Notes under the pieces: model-generated | Seen by the model: only the letters and a program-made list of their open reading frames with translations | Told to the model about the DNA's origin: nothing | Database searches by the model: none | Source of the DNA: Ideonella_A sakaiensis_A | GTDB taxonomy: Bacteria; Pseudomonadota; Gammaproteobacteria; Burkholderiales; Burkholderiaceae_C | NCBI RefSeq assembly: GCF_048320135.1 | Contig: NZ_CP182947.1 | Location: forward strand, 5,552,801 to 5,616,800 | Direction of reading: 5' to 3' | DNA: 64,000 nt | Shown: piece after piece, positions 16,582 through 24,549 of the stretch | Numbering within the stretch: position 1 is the stretch's first letter | Layout of the letters: each line of letters starts with the position of its first letter | Program-made: the position numbers and the translations under genes

Positions 16582-19500
16582 ATGGCCGTGACCACCGTCG
16601 CACAACTCGCCGCCGAGCTGAACCGCTCCGCCACCGCACTGCTGGAGCAGCTGCAGCAGGCTGGCGTCGGCAAGGCGTCGACGGACGACGCCTTGACCGA
16701 AGTCGACAAGGAGCGCCTGCTCGACTACCTGCGCACCAGCCACGGCACTGCCGCCGGCGGTGAGCGCCGGAAGATCACGCTGACGCGCAAGTCGACCAGC
16801 GAGATCAAGCAGGCCGATGCCTCCGGCAAGGCCCGCACGATCCAGGTCGAAGTCCGCAAGAAGCGCACCTTCATCAAGCGCGATGACGTGCCGAGCGGTG
16901 TCGAGGAGCAGACCGCTGCCGACGCCGAAGCCGAACTCGCCCGCCGCGAAGCCGAGGCCGAGAAGCAGGCCGAGGCGCTGCGCCAGCAGGAGGCTGAAAT
17001 GGCCGCCCAGCGCAAGGCGCGCGACGACGCTGCCCGCGCCGAGCGCGAAGCCGCCGAGGCGCGCGAGCGCGAGGCCGCCGAGAAGGCGCAGGCCGACGCC
17101 GCAGCCGCGGCTGCCGCCGCGGTGGAAACCGCGAAGGCGAAGCCGGCTGAGGAAGAAGGCAAGCCGGCCGCCAAGCCCGCCCGTTCCGCAAAGGCGAAGG
17201 CCGAGGCGCGCGCTGCCGCCGAAGCCGAGGCCGCTGCGCTGAATGCCAGCGCGCGCAACCGCGGCGCCGCAAAAACCGCGCCGAAGGCCGCCGATGAGGA
17301 AGAGCCGAAGCCGGTGCCGGCGCGCGACGCCGCGAAGCCGGGCGAAGCCAGCCCGGTGGCCGCCGACATCAATCCGGCGCCGACGCCGGCGCCGACCCCG
17401 CTGGAGGCGCCGAAGGGCCCGTTGCGCGTGATCAAGGCTGCCGACGTCGTCGACGAGGAAAAGCAGCGCAGCGTCGAGCTCGCCAAGCGCCGCAAGGCCG
17501 CTGAAGACGAAGCCGCCGCGATCCGCGCGATGATGAACGCGCCAAAGCGCGTGCTGACCGCGAAGAAGGAAGAGCCTGCCAAGCCGGAAGCCGGCAAGGA
17601 AGGCATCAAGGGCACGATCCACAAGCCGGCCGGTGCGCCGGGTGCAGTGCCTGCTGCCGGCAAGCCGGGCGACAAGAAGTCGCTGAAGTCCGAGAAGCTG
17701 TCGTCGAGCTGGGCCGATGACGCCGCCAAGCGCCGTGGCCTGAAGACGCGCAACGATTCCGGTGGCGGTGGCCGTCCGGGCTGGCGTGCGCCGCGTGGCG
17801 GCCGCCGTGGCGACCGCAACGACAGCTCGCAGTCGACCTTCGTCGCGCCGGTCGAATTCCAGGCGCAGGAAGTGCACGTGCCGGAGACGATCAGCGTGTC
17901 CGACCTCGCGCACAAGATGAGCGTGAAGGCGAGCGAGGTGATCAAGCAGCTGATGAAGCTGGGCCAGATGGTTACGATCAACCAGCAGCTCGACCAGGAA
18001 ACGGCGATGATCGTCGTCGAGGAGATGGGCCACACCGCGATGGCCGCCAAGCTCGACGATCCGGACGCCTTCCTCGAGGAGGAAAACGAGGACGAAGGCG
18101 ATCACGAGATGCTGCCGCGTGCGCCGGTCGTCACGGTCATGGGCCACGTCGACCATGGCAAGACCTCGCTGCTCGACCAGATCCGCCGGGCACGAGTGGC
18201 CGCCGGCGAGGCGGGCGGCATCACCCAGCACATCGGCGCCTACCACGTCGATACGCCGGGGGGCATGATCACCTTCCTCGACACCCCGGGTCACGCGGCG
18301 TTTACCGCGATGCGGGCACGTGGTGCGAAGGCGACCGACATCGTGATCCTGGTGGTCGCTGCCGACGACGGCGTGATGCCGCAGACGAAGGAAGCGATCA
18401 GCCACGCGAAGGCCGCCGGCGTGCCGCTGGTCGTCGCGATGAACAAGATCGACAAGCCCGAAGCCAACCTGGAACGCCTGAAGAGCGAGCTGGTGGCCGA
18501 GGAAGTCGTGCCGGAGGAATTCGGTGGCGATTCGCCGTTCGTTCCGGTCTCCGCGAAGAGCGGGCAGGGCATCGACAGCCTGCTGGAAGCGGTGCTGCTG
18601 CAGGCCGAGGTGCTGGAGCTGAAGGCGCCGGTCGACACGATGGCCAAGGGCCTGGTGATCGAAGCCAAGCTCGACAAGGGCCGTGGCCCGGTCGCCACCG
18701 TGCTGGTGCAAAGCGGTACGCTGAAGCGCGGCGACGTCGTGCTGGCCGGCTCCAGCTTCGGCCGGGTGCGGGCGATGCTCGACGAGAACGGCAAGCCGAT
18801 CGACGAGGCCGGCCCGTCACTGCCGGTCGAGATCCAGGGCCTGACCGAGGTGCCGCAAGCCGGTGACGAGTTCATCGTGCTGGCCGACGAGCGCCGCGCT
18901 CGCGAGATCGCGACCTTCCGCCAGGGCAAATACCGTGAAGTGACGCTGAACAAGCGCCAGGCCGCCAAGCTCGAGAACATGTTCGAGACGATGGGCGAAG
19001 GCCAGGCGCAGGCGCTGCCGCTGATCGTCAAGGCCGACGTGCAGGGTTCGCAGGAGGCGCTGGTCCAGAGCCTGCTGAAACTCAGCACCGCCGAGGTCAA
19101 GGTGCAGGTGGTGCACGCTGCGGTCGGTGGCATCAGCGAGAGCGACATCAACCTCGCGATCGCGTCGAAGGCCGTGATCATCGGCTTCAACGTCCGCGCC
19201 GATGCGCAGGCCCGCAAGCTCGCCGAAGGCAATGGCGTCGATCTGCGTTACTACAACGTGATCTACGACGCCGTCGACGAGGTCAAGGCCGCGATGACCG
19301 GCATGCTGGCGCCGGAGCAGAAGGAAGAAGTCATCGGCACCGCCGAGATCCGCACCGTCTTCGTCGCATCGAAGATCGGCACGGTCGCCGGCTCGATGGT
19401 CACCGCCGGCGTCGTCCGCCGCGGTGCACGCTTCCGCCTGCTGCGCGAAAACGTCGTCGTCTACACCGGCGAAGTCGAGTCCGTCCGCCGCATCAAAGAC

Positions 19501-19620
19501 GACGTCCGGGAAGTGGCCGCCGGCTTCGAGTGCGGTATCAAGCTGAAGAACTACAACGACATCAAGGAAGGCGACCAACTCGAGTTCTTCGAAGTCAAGG
19601 AAGTGGCGCGGACGCTGTAA
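16582..19620 (+). CDS. infB: Translation initiation factor IF-2
   Basis: 1012 residues; longer than E. coli IF-2 because of an extended Ala/Glu/Lys-rich linker. IF-2 places initiator tRNA on the 30S subunit and promotes subunit joining with GTP hydrolysis. N-terminal IF2_N domain (TVAQLAAELNRSATALLEQLQQAGV), a long charged linker (about 100-430), a second IF2_N-like domain (ISVSDLAHKMSVKASEVIKQLMKLG), then the G domain with G1 GHVDHGKT at 521-528, G3 DTPGH at 567-571 and G4 NKID at 621-624, and the beta-barrel and tRNA-binding C-terminal domains. AGGAA precedes the ATG. Third gene of the rimP-nusA-infB operon. Confidence 0.97.
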   Translation: MAVTTVAQLAAELNRSATALLEQLQQAGVGKASTDDALTEVDKERLLDYLRTSHGTAAGGERRKITLTRKSTSEIKQADASGKARTIQVEVRKKRTFIKRDDVPSGVEEQTAADAEAELARREAEAEKQAEALRQQEAEMAAQRKARDDAARAEREAAEAREREAAEKAQADAAAAAAAAVETAKAKPAEEEGKPAAKPARSAKAKAEARAAAEAEAAALNASARNRGAAKTAPKAADEEEPKPVPARDAAKPGEASPVAADINPAPTPAPTPLEAPKGPLRVIKAADVVDEEKQRSVELAKRRKAAEDEAAAIRAMMNAPKRVLTAKKEEPAKPEAGKEGIKGTIHKPAGAPGAVPAAGKPGDKKSLKSEKLSSSWADDAAKRRGLKTRNDSGGGGRPGWRAPRGGRRGDRNDSSQSTFVAPVEFQAQEVHVPETISVSDLAHKMSVKASEVIKQLMKLGQMVTINQQLDQETAMIVVEEMGHTAMAAKLDDPDAFLEEENEDEGDHEMLPRAPVVTVMGHVDHGKTSLLDQIRRARVAAGEAGGITQHIGAYHVDTPGGMITFLDTPGHAAFTAMRARGAKATDIVILVVAADDGVMPQTKEAISHAKAAGVPLVVAMNKIDKPEANLERLKSELVAEEVVPEEFGGDSPFVPVSAKSGQGIDSLLEAVLLQAEVLELKAPVDTMAKGLVIEAKLDKGRGPVATVLVQSGTLKRGDVVLAGSSFGRVRAMLDENGKPIDEAGPSLPVEIQGLTEVPQAGDEFIVLADERRAREIATFRQGKYREVTLNKRQAAKLENMFETMGEGQAQALPLIVKADVQGSQEALVQSLLKLSTAEVKVQVVHAAVGGISESDINLAIASKAVIIGFNVRADAQARKLAEGNGVDLRYYNVIYDAVDEVKAAMTGMLAPEQKEEVIGTAEIRTVFVASKIGTVAGSMVTAGVVRRGARFRLLRENVVVYTGEVESVRRIKDDVREVAAGFECGIKLKNYNDIKEGDQLEFFEVKEVARTL

Positions 19621-19690
19621 GGCCGGGGGTGCATTTTTGGGATGGGCTACCCCTTGTGGAAGGGGCGGCCATTGTGGGAGGGCTGCATTT

Positions 19691-19759
19691 GTGGGAGGGG
19701 CTTCAGCCCCGATTCAGGCTCTGGGATAGATAAAAATCGGGGCTGAAGCCCCTCCCACA
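19691..19759. repeat. Paired inverted class B REPs (BIME) downstream of infB
   Basis: A plus-strand class B REP (19691-19713) and a minus-strand copy (19735-19759) separated by about 21 bases. Together they can fold into a long hairpin in the infB-rbfA transcript. Confidence 0.92.
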
Positions 19760-19800
19760 GCCATGCCACCCGCAGAGCAGCCGCCCGTTCGCACACCCAG

Positions 19801-19844
19801 CCTCATCACCCCCTCTCCCCACCGGGGAGAGAGCCGGGGTGAGG
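19801..19844. repeat. Imperfect palindrome between infB and rbfA
   Basis: CCTCATCACCCCCTCTCCCC is followed after ACC by GGGGAGAGAGCCGGGGTGAG, giving an imperfect palindrome of 44 bases. It is unrelated to the REPs. With the REP pair it fills most of the 364-base gap between infB and rbfA, which holds no gene. Confidence 0.75.
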
Positions 19845-19984
19845 GGCCGACCATGCGACCATAGGCCCCTGCATCTGCTGCTTCCGATTTCGACCGAACT
19901 GCACCCCCAAACCCCGCCACCCCCAAAGCTGGCGGGGTTTGCCTTTATAAACACCCAAAGACTCTGCCAAAGGAGCAAAACGCC

Positions 19985-20347
19985 ATGCGAAACAAACGCG
20001 CCATCCCCAACCGCAGCTTCCGCATCGCCGACCAGATCCAGCGTGACCTGGCCGAGCTGATCCGCGAGCTGAAGGACCCGCGCATCGGCATGGTGACGAT
20101 CCACGCGGTTGAGGTGACCCCCGACTACGCCCATGCCAAGGTCTTCTTCTCGGTGCTGATCGGCGACCCGCAGGAGTCCGAAACCGGCCTCAACGAGGCG
20201 GCAGGCTTCCTGCGCAACGGCCTCTTCAAACGCCTGCAGATCCACACCGTGCCGACGCTGCACTTCCTGTTCGACCGCACGACAGAGCGGGCTGCCGAGC
20301 TGAACGAACTGATCAAGCAGGCGAATTCGACGCAGGCGAAGGATTGA
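19985..20347 (+). CDS. rbfA: 30S ribosome-binding factor RbfA
   Basis: 120 residues. RbfA binds the 30S subunit late in maturation, near the 5' end of 16S rRNA. KH-like fold: SFRIADQIQRDLAELIRELKDPRIGMVTIHAVEVTPDYAHAKVFFSVL carries the family signature (DPR-x-G, V-x-x-S/T, D-x-x-A-K-V), followed by LRNGLFKRLQIHTVPTLHFLFDRTTERA. An AGGAG ribosome site lies 9 bases before the ATG. It normally sits between infB and truB; here the vapBC pair has been placed between it and truB on the opposite strand. Confidence 0.96.
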   Translation: MRNKRAIPNRSFRIADQIQRDLAELIRELKDPRIGMVTIHAVEVTPDYAHAKVFFSVLIGDPQESETGLNEAAGFLRNGLFKRLQIHTVPTLHFLFDRTTERAAELNELIKQANSTQAKD

Positions 20348-20369
20348 GAATTGTGCGAAGGGCTGAACC

Positions 20370-20777
20370 TCACCACAACATCCTGCACCCAAATGCCGAT
20401 AGCGCCGCATCGCAGCTGACCAGCGTCAATCCTTGCAGCTCGCTTTGCGCAGCCAGCATCCGGTCGAATGGATCACGGTGCTCGATTGGCCAGGAGCCGG
20501 CTCGCAAGGCATGTCGTTGATCGATTGCAAGCGGTGTAAAGCCGTCGGCATTGAGCAGTTCGACAAGTCGCGTGGCAGCCTCCGGCACCCCAGGCAATTT
20601 GCCGAGGCGCTGCTTGGTCGCAATTTCCCAGGCGCTGGCCGCGCTGACAAAGATCTCGTTCGCTTCGTCCATCAGGGCGCTGCGCACGGCGGCCGACAGT
20701 CGCGGGTCGTCGGTCCACCACCAGATCAGGGCGTGCGTATCGAGCAAGAGACGCAACTGGCCGACTTGCTCGCTCAC
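20370..20777 (-). CDS. vapC: VapC-type PIN-domain toxin
   Basis: 135 residues from a GTG start that directly follows the antitoxin stop codon (TGAGTG). PIN-domain ribonuclease: first acidic residue in LLLDTHALIWWW, the second in the SAASAWEIATKQRLGKL segment (Glu), and a third acid in EHRDPFDRMLAAQ. LTLVSCDAAL is the last conserved strand. Toxins of this type cleave tRNA or rRNA when the antitoxin is lost. Only 22 bases separate its stop from that of rbfA, tail to tail. Confidence 0.9.
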   Translation of the reverse strand: MSEQVGQLRLLLDTHALIWWWTDDPRLSAAVRSALMDEANEIFVSAASAWEIATKQRLGKLPGVPEAATRLVELLNADGFTPLAIDQRHALRAGSWPIEHRDPFDRMLAAQSELQGLTLVSCDAALSAFGCRMLW

Positions 20778-21008
20778 TCACTCCTCCCAGGCATGCAACT
20801 CCTCATCTGGCAACGCGTCGAAAAAACTGTCGCCGAGCCTCCCCGGCAACCGGCCCGGTTGCCGTCGGGCCGGGGCGCGCTCCAGCGGCACCAACCTGGC
20901 GTAGGGTTTGCCAGCCTTTGCCAAGATGATCTCCTGCCCGGCATGGGCCATATCGAGCAGGCGTGAGAAATGGGTCTTCGCCTCGTGAACGTTGACAATG
21001 GTGCTCAT
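20778..21008 (-). CDS. Phd/YefM-type antitoxin of the VapC pair
   Basis: 76 residues. The N-terminus MSTIVNVHEAKTHFSRLLDMAHAGQEIILAKAGKPYARLVPL is the DNA-binding and dimerisation domain of the Phd/YefM family. The C-terminal part (GDSFFDALPDEELHAWEE) would wrap around the toxin. Transcribed before the toxin with no gap. A 13-base perfect-ended palindrome just upstream is the likely operator for autoregulation. Confidence 0.9.
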   Translation of the reverse strand: MSTIVNVHEAKTHFSRLLDMAHAGQEIILAKAGKPYARLVPLERAPARRQPGRLPGRLGDSFFDALPDEELHAWEE

Positions 21009-21018
21009 GGAAGCATCA

Positions 21019-21031
21019 TGGACTTAGTCCA
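21019..21031. promoter_or_regulatory. Palindromic operator of the toxin-antitoxin operon
   Basis: TGGACTTAGTCCA, a palindrome with 5-base arms, 10 bases upstream of the antitoxin start. It is preserved in the right arm at 31796-31808. Confidence 0.6.
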
Positions 21032-21070
21032 GTAGGTTAGTCAAGCGCCCTGTATACGCTGCCTCGGCCT

Positions 21071-21094
21071 GTAGGAGCGGCTTCAGCCGCGATT
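21071..21094 (+). repeat. REP element, class A, upstream of truB
   Basis: GTAGGAGCGGCTTCAGCCGC and flanking GATT between the toxin-antitoxin pair and truB. Confidence 0.9.
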
Positions 21095-21198
21095 CCCTCC
21101 GGGGCTGGGCAACGAATCGCGCCTTCAAGCCACTTCCCCAATAGAAGAATCAACCACACCGCGGCAAGCGCAGCGGTACCCCAGTCCTGCCTCGCCGC

Positions 21199-22464
21199 AT
21201 GAAATCCGCCCCCCGATCCCGCCCGCGCATCCCCCGCCGTCCCGTCCACGGCGTGCTGCTGCTCGACAAGCCGCTCGGCCTGTCGAGCAACGACGCATTG
21301 CAGAAGGTCAAACGCCTGTTCCGCGCCGAAAAGGCCGGTCACACCGGCACTCTGGACCCACTTGCGACGGGCCTGCTGCCGCTCTGCTTCGGCGCAGCGA
21401 CGAAGTTTTCACAGGTGAGCCTCGACGCCGACAAGCGCTATACCGCGACGCTGCGCCTCGGCGTGACGACGACGACGGCAGATGCCGAAGGCGAGGTGCT
21501 GGAAACCCGCCCGGTGCAGATGCCCGACGGCAGACCGATCAGCCCTGCCGATATCGAGGCGGTGTGCGGGCGGTTTGTCGGCCAGATCAAGCAACTGCCG
21601 CCGATGTATTCCGCGCTGAAACGCGACGGCAAGGCCCTCTACGAATACGCCCGAGCCGGCATCGAGGTCGAGCGCGAGGCGAGGGCGGTGACGATCTTCT
21701 CGATCAAGGTGCTGGATGTGGCTGGTGGAGAAATCGGGGCTGAAACCCCTCCCACAGAGCCGGCCAAGGCTACTGCGGAGAGCCTGAACGGTGGACTGCC
21801 CGTAGGAGGGGCTTCAGCCCCGATTCAGGCTGGTGCAGCTGCAGCAACCGGGCCCGAAGCCCCTCCCACAAAGCCCGCCCAGCCTGCTGCAAAAAGCTCG
21901 GTTGAGAGAATGACTGTGGGAGGGGCTTCAGCCCCGATTCGGGCTGGTGCTGCACCTGCAATCGCGGCTAAAGCCGCTCCTACGGCAATCGGCGCGAATG
22001 AGGCACCAGCCCTCATCACCCTCGACATCCGCTGCTCCAAAGGCACCTACATCCGCACGCTCGCCGAAGACATCGGCAAGGCACTCGGCTGCGGCGCCCA
22101 TCTCGCCGCCCTGCGCCGCACCGAAACCGGCCCGCTGACCCTGGTCACCGCCCTGACCCTCGCCCAACTCGAGCAAATGGACGAACCCACCCGCGATGCA
22201 ACGCTGCTCCCAGCCGATATCCTCCTCGCCGACTGGCCGACCGTCCGCCTGGCGCCCGAAGACGCCGCCCGCTTCCTCAACGGCGTCCGCCGCCGCCTGC
22301 CACTTTCAGATGCCCCCCACGTGCGCGTCTACGGCCCGGAGCCAAAAGCCTTCCTCGGCAGCGGCCACATCGCCGGCGGCGAACTGATCAGCGACCGGCT
22401 GTTGAGCCCTGTCGAAGTGCAGGGTCTGCTCGACCAGCCTTTCCCGGCGCTCGGCAATGCATAG
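21199..22464 (+). CDS. truB: tRNA pseudouridine(55) synthase TruB with a REP-derived insertion
   Basis: 421 residues, about 100 more than usual. TruB makes pseudouridine 55 in the T-loop of tRNAs. LLDKPLGLSSNDALQKVKRLF and GHTGTLDPLATGLL with catalytic Asp53 are intact, as are LPPMYSALKRDGKALYEYAR and RCSKGTYIRTLAEDIGKALG. The C-terminal part is PUA-like. Residues about 176-270 are an insertion made almost wholly of five REP elements read in frame (VGGASAPI twice, GAETPPT, EAPPTKP, AAKAAPT). The surrounding core is unbroken, so the enzyme is probably active with an extra loop. No clear ribosome site. Followed by typA, not by rpsO. Confidence 0.93.
   Translation: MKSAPRSRPRIPRRPVHGVLLLDKPLGLSSNDALQKVKRLFRAEKAGHTGTLDPLATGLLPLCFGAATKFSQVSLDADKRYTATLRLGVTTTTADAEGEVLETRPVQMPDGRPISPADIEAVCGRFVGQIKQLPPMYSALKRDGKALYEYARAGIEVEREARAVTIFSIKVLDVAGGEIGAETPPTEPAKATAESLNGGLPVGGASAPIQAGAAAATGPEAPPTKPAQPAAKSSVERMTVGGASAPIRAGAAPAIAAKAAPTAIGANEAPALITLDIRCSKGTYIRTLAEDIGKALGCGAHLAALRRTETGPLTLVTALTLAQLEQMDEPTRDATLLPADILLADWPTVRLAPEDAARFLNGVRRRLPLSDAPHVRVYGPEPKAFLGSGHIAGGELISDRLLSPVEVQGLLDQPFPALGNA
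21732..21984. repeat. truB: Five REP elements in frame inside truB
   Basis: Class B minus at about 21732-21756, class B plus at 21802-21825, class B minus (degenerate) at about 21849-21871, class B plus at 21916-21939, class A minus at 21959-21984. None introduces a stop or a net frame shift. Confidence 0.92.
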
Positions 22465-22489
22465 AGCGCTGGCCATCCCCGTTCTTCCG

Positions 22490-22510
22490 TAGGAGCTTCA
22501 GCCGCGATCC
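22490..22510 (+). repeat. Deleted REP element, class A, between truB and typA
   Basis: GTAGGAGCTTCAGCCGCGATC: a class A REP that lacks three bases (CGG) of its left stem. Confidence 0.75.
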
Positions 22511-22668
22511 CTCGGCGCCACCCAACACGCAAAACGCGGCCACAAAGCCGCATGTTCTCTCCCGCAAACCCGCCTCCCGCACCCCCACCGCAGCATTCCC
22601 CCCACACCCCTGGAAGGCGCCCCGATAAATCGCGGACAATGCTAGGTGCTTCTCAAATCAGCTACGTA

Positions 22669-24492
22669 ATGACTTCCCGACAGATTCGAAATATCGCCAT
22701 CATCGCCCACGTCGACCATGGCAAGACCACGCTGGTCGACCAACTGCTGCGCCAGAGCGGCACCTTCCGCCAGAACGAGAAGGTGGCCGAGCGCGTGATG
22801 GACAGCAACGACCTCGAAAAAGAGCGGGGCATCACGATCCTGTCGAAGAACTGCGCGGTCGAGTGGAAGGGTACCCACATCAACATCGTCGACACCCCGG
22901 GCCATGCGGACTTCGGCGGTGAGGTCGAGCGGGTGCTGTCGATGGTCGACAGCGTGCTGCTGCTGGTCGACGCCGTCGAAGGCCCGATGCCGCAGACCCG
23001 CTTCGTCACGAAAAAGGCGCTGGCGCTCGGCCTGAAGCCGATCGTCGTCGTCAACAAGGTCGACCGCCCCGGCGCCCGCACCGACTACGTGATCAACGCC
23101 ACCTTCGACCTGTTCGACAAACTCGGCGCCACCGAAGACCAGCTCGACTTCCCGGTCGTCTTCGCCTCCGGCCTGAACGGCTGGGCGACGCTGGAAAAAG
23201 GCGTCACGGGAACGGATCTTGCCCCTCTGTTCGATTCGATGCTCGAACACGTCCCCGCCCACGACGGCAGCCCGGAAGACCCGCTGCAACTGCAGATCTG
23301 CTCGCTCGACTACTCCACGTATGTCGGCCGCATCGGCATCGGCCGCGTCAACCAGGGCACGCTGAAGCCGATGCAGCAAGTGGCCGTCTACAGCGGCCCG
23401 GACAGCACGCCTTTCAACGCCCGGATCAACCAGGTGCTGAAGTTCGAGGGCCTCGAGCGCCAGCAGGCCACCGAAGCCGGCCCCGGCGACATCGTGTTGA
23501 TCAACGGCATCGAGAACATCGGCATCGGCGTGACCATCACCGAGATCGAGCGCCCGGTGCCGCTGCCGATGCTGACCGTCGACGAGCCGACGCTGACGAT
23601 GAATTTCCAGGTCAACAACTCGCCGCTGGCTGGCCGGGAAGGCAAGTTCGTCACCAGCCGGCAGTTGTGGGACCGCCTGCAGCGTGAGCTGCAGAGCAAC
23701 GTGGCACTTAGGGTGACCGAGACGGACGAGGACGGCGTCTTCGAGGTTTCAGGCCGAGGCGAACTGCACCTGACGATTCTGCTGGAGACGATGCGCCGCG
23801 AAGGCTACGAACTCGCTGTCAGCAAGCCCCGGGTGGTGTTCCGCACTGATGAGAACGGTGACCGGTTGGAGCCGATTGAGATGGTGACGGCTGATGTCGA
23901 AGATCAGCACCAGGGTGCGGTGATGCAGGCGATGGGCGAGCGGAGAGGCGAACTCGTCAATATGGAGCCGGATGGGATGGGGCGGGTGCGGCTGGAGTAC
24001 CGCATCCCGGCGCGCGGCCTTATTGGTTTCCAGAATGAATTCTTGAACCTTACCCGTGGGACTGGGTTGATCAGCAATATCTTTGATGGGTATGAGGCGT
24101 TCAAGGGAGATATCGCAGGTCGCAAGAATGGCGTGTTGATAAGTCAGGATGATGGTGAGGCGGTGACCTATTCCCTCGGCAAACTCGATGATCGCGGGCG
24201 CATGTTCGTCAAGGCCGGCGATCCATTGTATGAAGGCATGGTGATTGGCATCCACAGTCGGGACAACGATCTAATCGTGAACGCGGTGCGCGGCAAGCAG
24301 CTGACCAACTTCCGCGTGTCTGGCAAGGAAGACGCGATCAAGATTACGCCGCCGATCCAGCTGACGCTAGAGTATGCCGTGGAGTTTATTGCCGACGATG
24401 AACTGGTGGAAATAACCCCCAAAAGCATCCGCATCCGCAAGCGTCATCTGAAGGAGCACGATCGGAAGAAGGCCTCGCGAGACGCCGCCTGA
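22669..24492 (+). CDS. typA: Ribosome-associated GTPase TypA/BipA
   Basis: 607 residues from the ATG at 22669 (MTSRQIRNIAIIAHVDHGKTT), the standard family start and length; the frame is open for 39 further codons upstream but without family similarity. A translational GTPase that helps 50S assembly and growth under stress. G1 AHVDHGKTT at 13-21, switch region KERGITILSKN, G3 DTPGHADF, G4 NKVDRPGA, then EF-G-like domains III and V (NNSPLAGREGKFVTSRQLWDRL, ARGLIGFQNEFLNLTRGTG) and the BipA C-terminal domain. From about 23870 on codon use becomes richer in A/T-ending codons than in the first two thirds. Confidence 0.96.
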   Translation: MTSRQIRNIAIIAHVDHGKTTLVDQLLRQSGTFRQNEKVAERVMDSNDLEKERGITILSKNCAVEWKGTHINIVDTPGHADFGGEVERVLSMVDSVLLLVDAVEGPMPQTRFVTKKALALGLKPIVVVNKVDRPGARTDYVINATFDLFDKLGATEDQLDFPVVFASGLNGWATLEKGVTGTDLAPLFDSMLEHVPAHDGSPEDPLQLQICSLDYSTYVGRIGIGRVNQGTLKPMQQVAVYSGPDSTPFNARINQVLKFEGLERQQATEAGPGDIVLINGIENIGIGVTITEIERPVPLPMLTVDEPTLTMNFQVNNSPLAGREGKFVTSRQLWDRLQRELQSNVALRVTETDEDGVFEVSGRGELHLTILLETMRREGYELAVSKPRVVFRTDENGDRLEPIEMVTADVEDQHQGAVMQAMGERRGELVNMEPDGMGRVRLEYRIPARGLIGFQNEFLNLTRGTGLISNIFDGYEAFKGDIAGRKNGVLISQDDGEAVTYSLGKLDDRGRMFVKAGDPLYEGMVIGIHSRDNDLIVNAVRGKQLTNFRVSGKEDAIKITPPIQLTLEYAVEFIADDELVEITPKSIRIRKRHLKEHDRKKASRDAA

Positions 24493-24507
24493 TCACTCCC
24501 CTGTCCT

Positions 24508-24530
24508 GTAGGAGCGGCTTCGGCCGCGAT
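24508..24530 (+). repeat. REP element, class A, between typA and the sugar dehydrogenase gene
   Basis: GTAGGAGCGGCTTCGGCCGC plus CGAT-like flank, 15 bases after the typA stop. Confidence 0.88.
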
Positions 24531-24549
24531 TCCTCACTCAACATCACCT

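Noticed and set aside
14997..18711. Long minus-strand frames opposite nusA and infB (570 and 740 codons)
   Set aside because: Low-complexity His/Asp/Arg-rich shadows of the certain nusA and infB genes.
21732..21984. A CRISPR array in truB, suggested by repeated units
   Set aside because: Units alternate in orientation, spacing is irregular, spacers are coding sequence, and there are no cas genes. They are REPs.
22530..22556. A terminator between truB and typA (GCGGC...GCCGC)
   Set aside because: Only a 5-bp stem with no T run in either direction worth calling.
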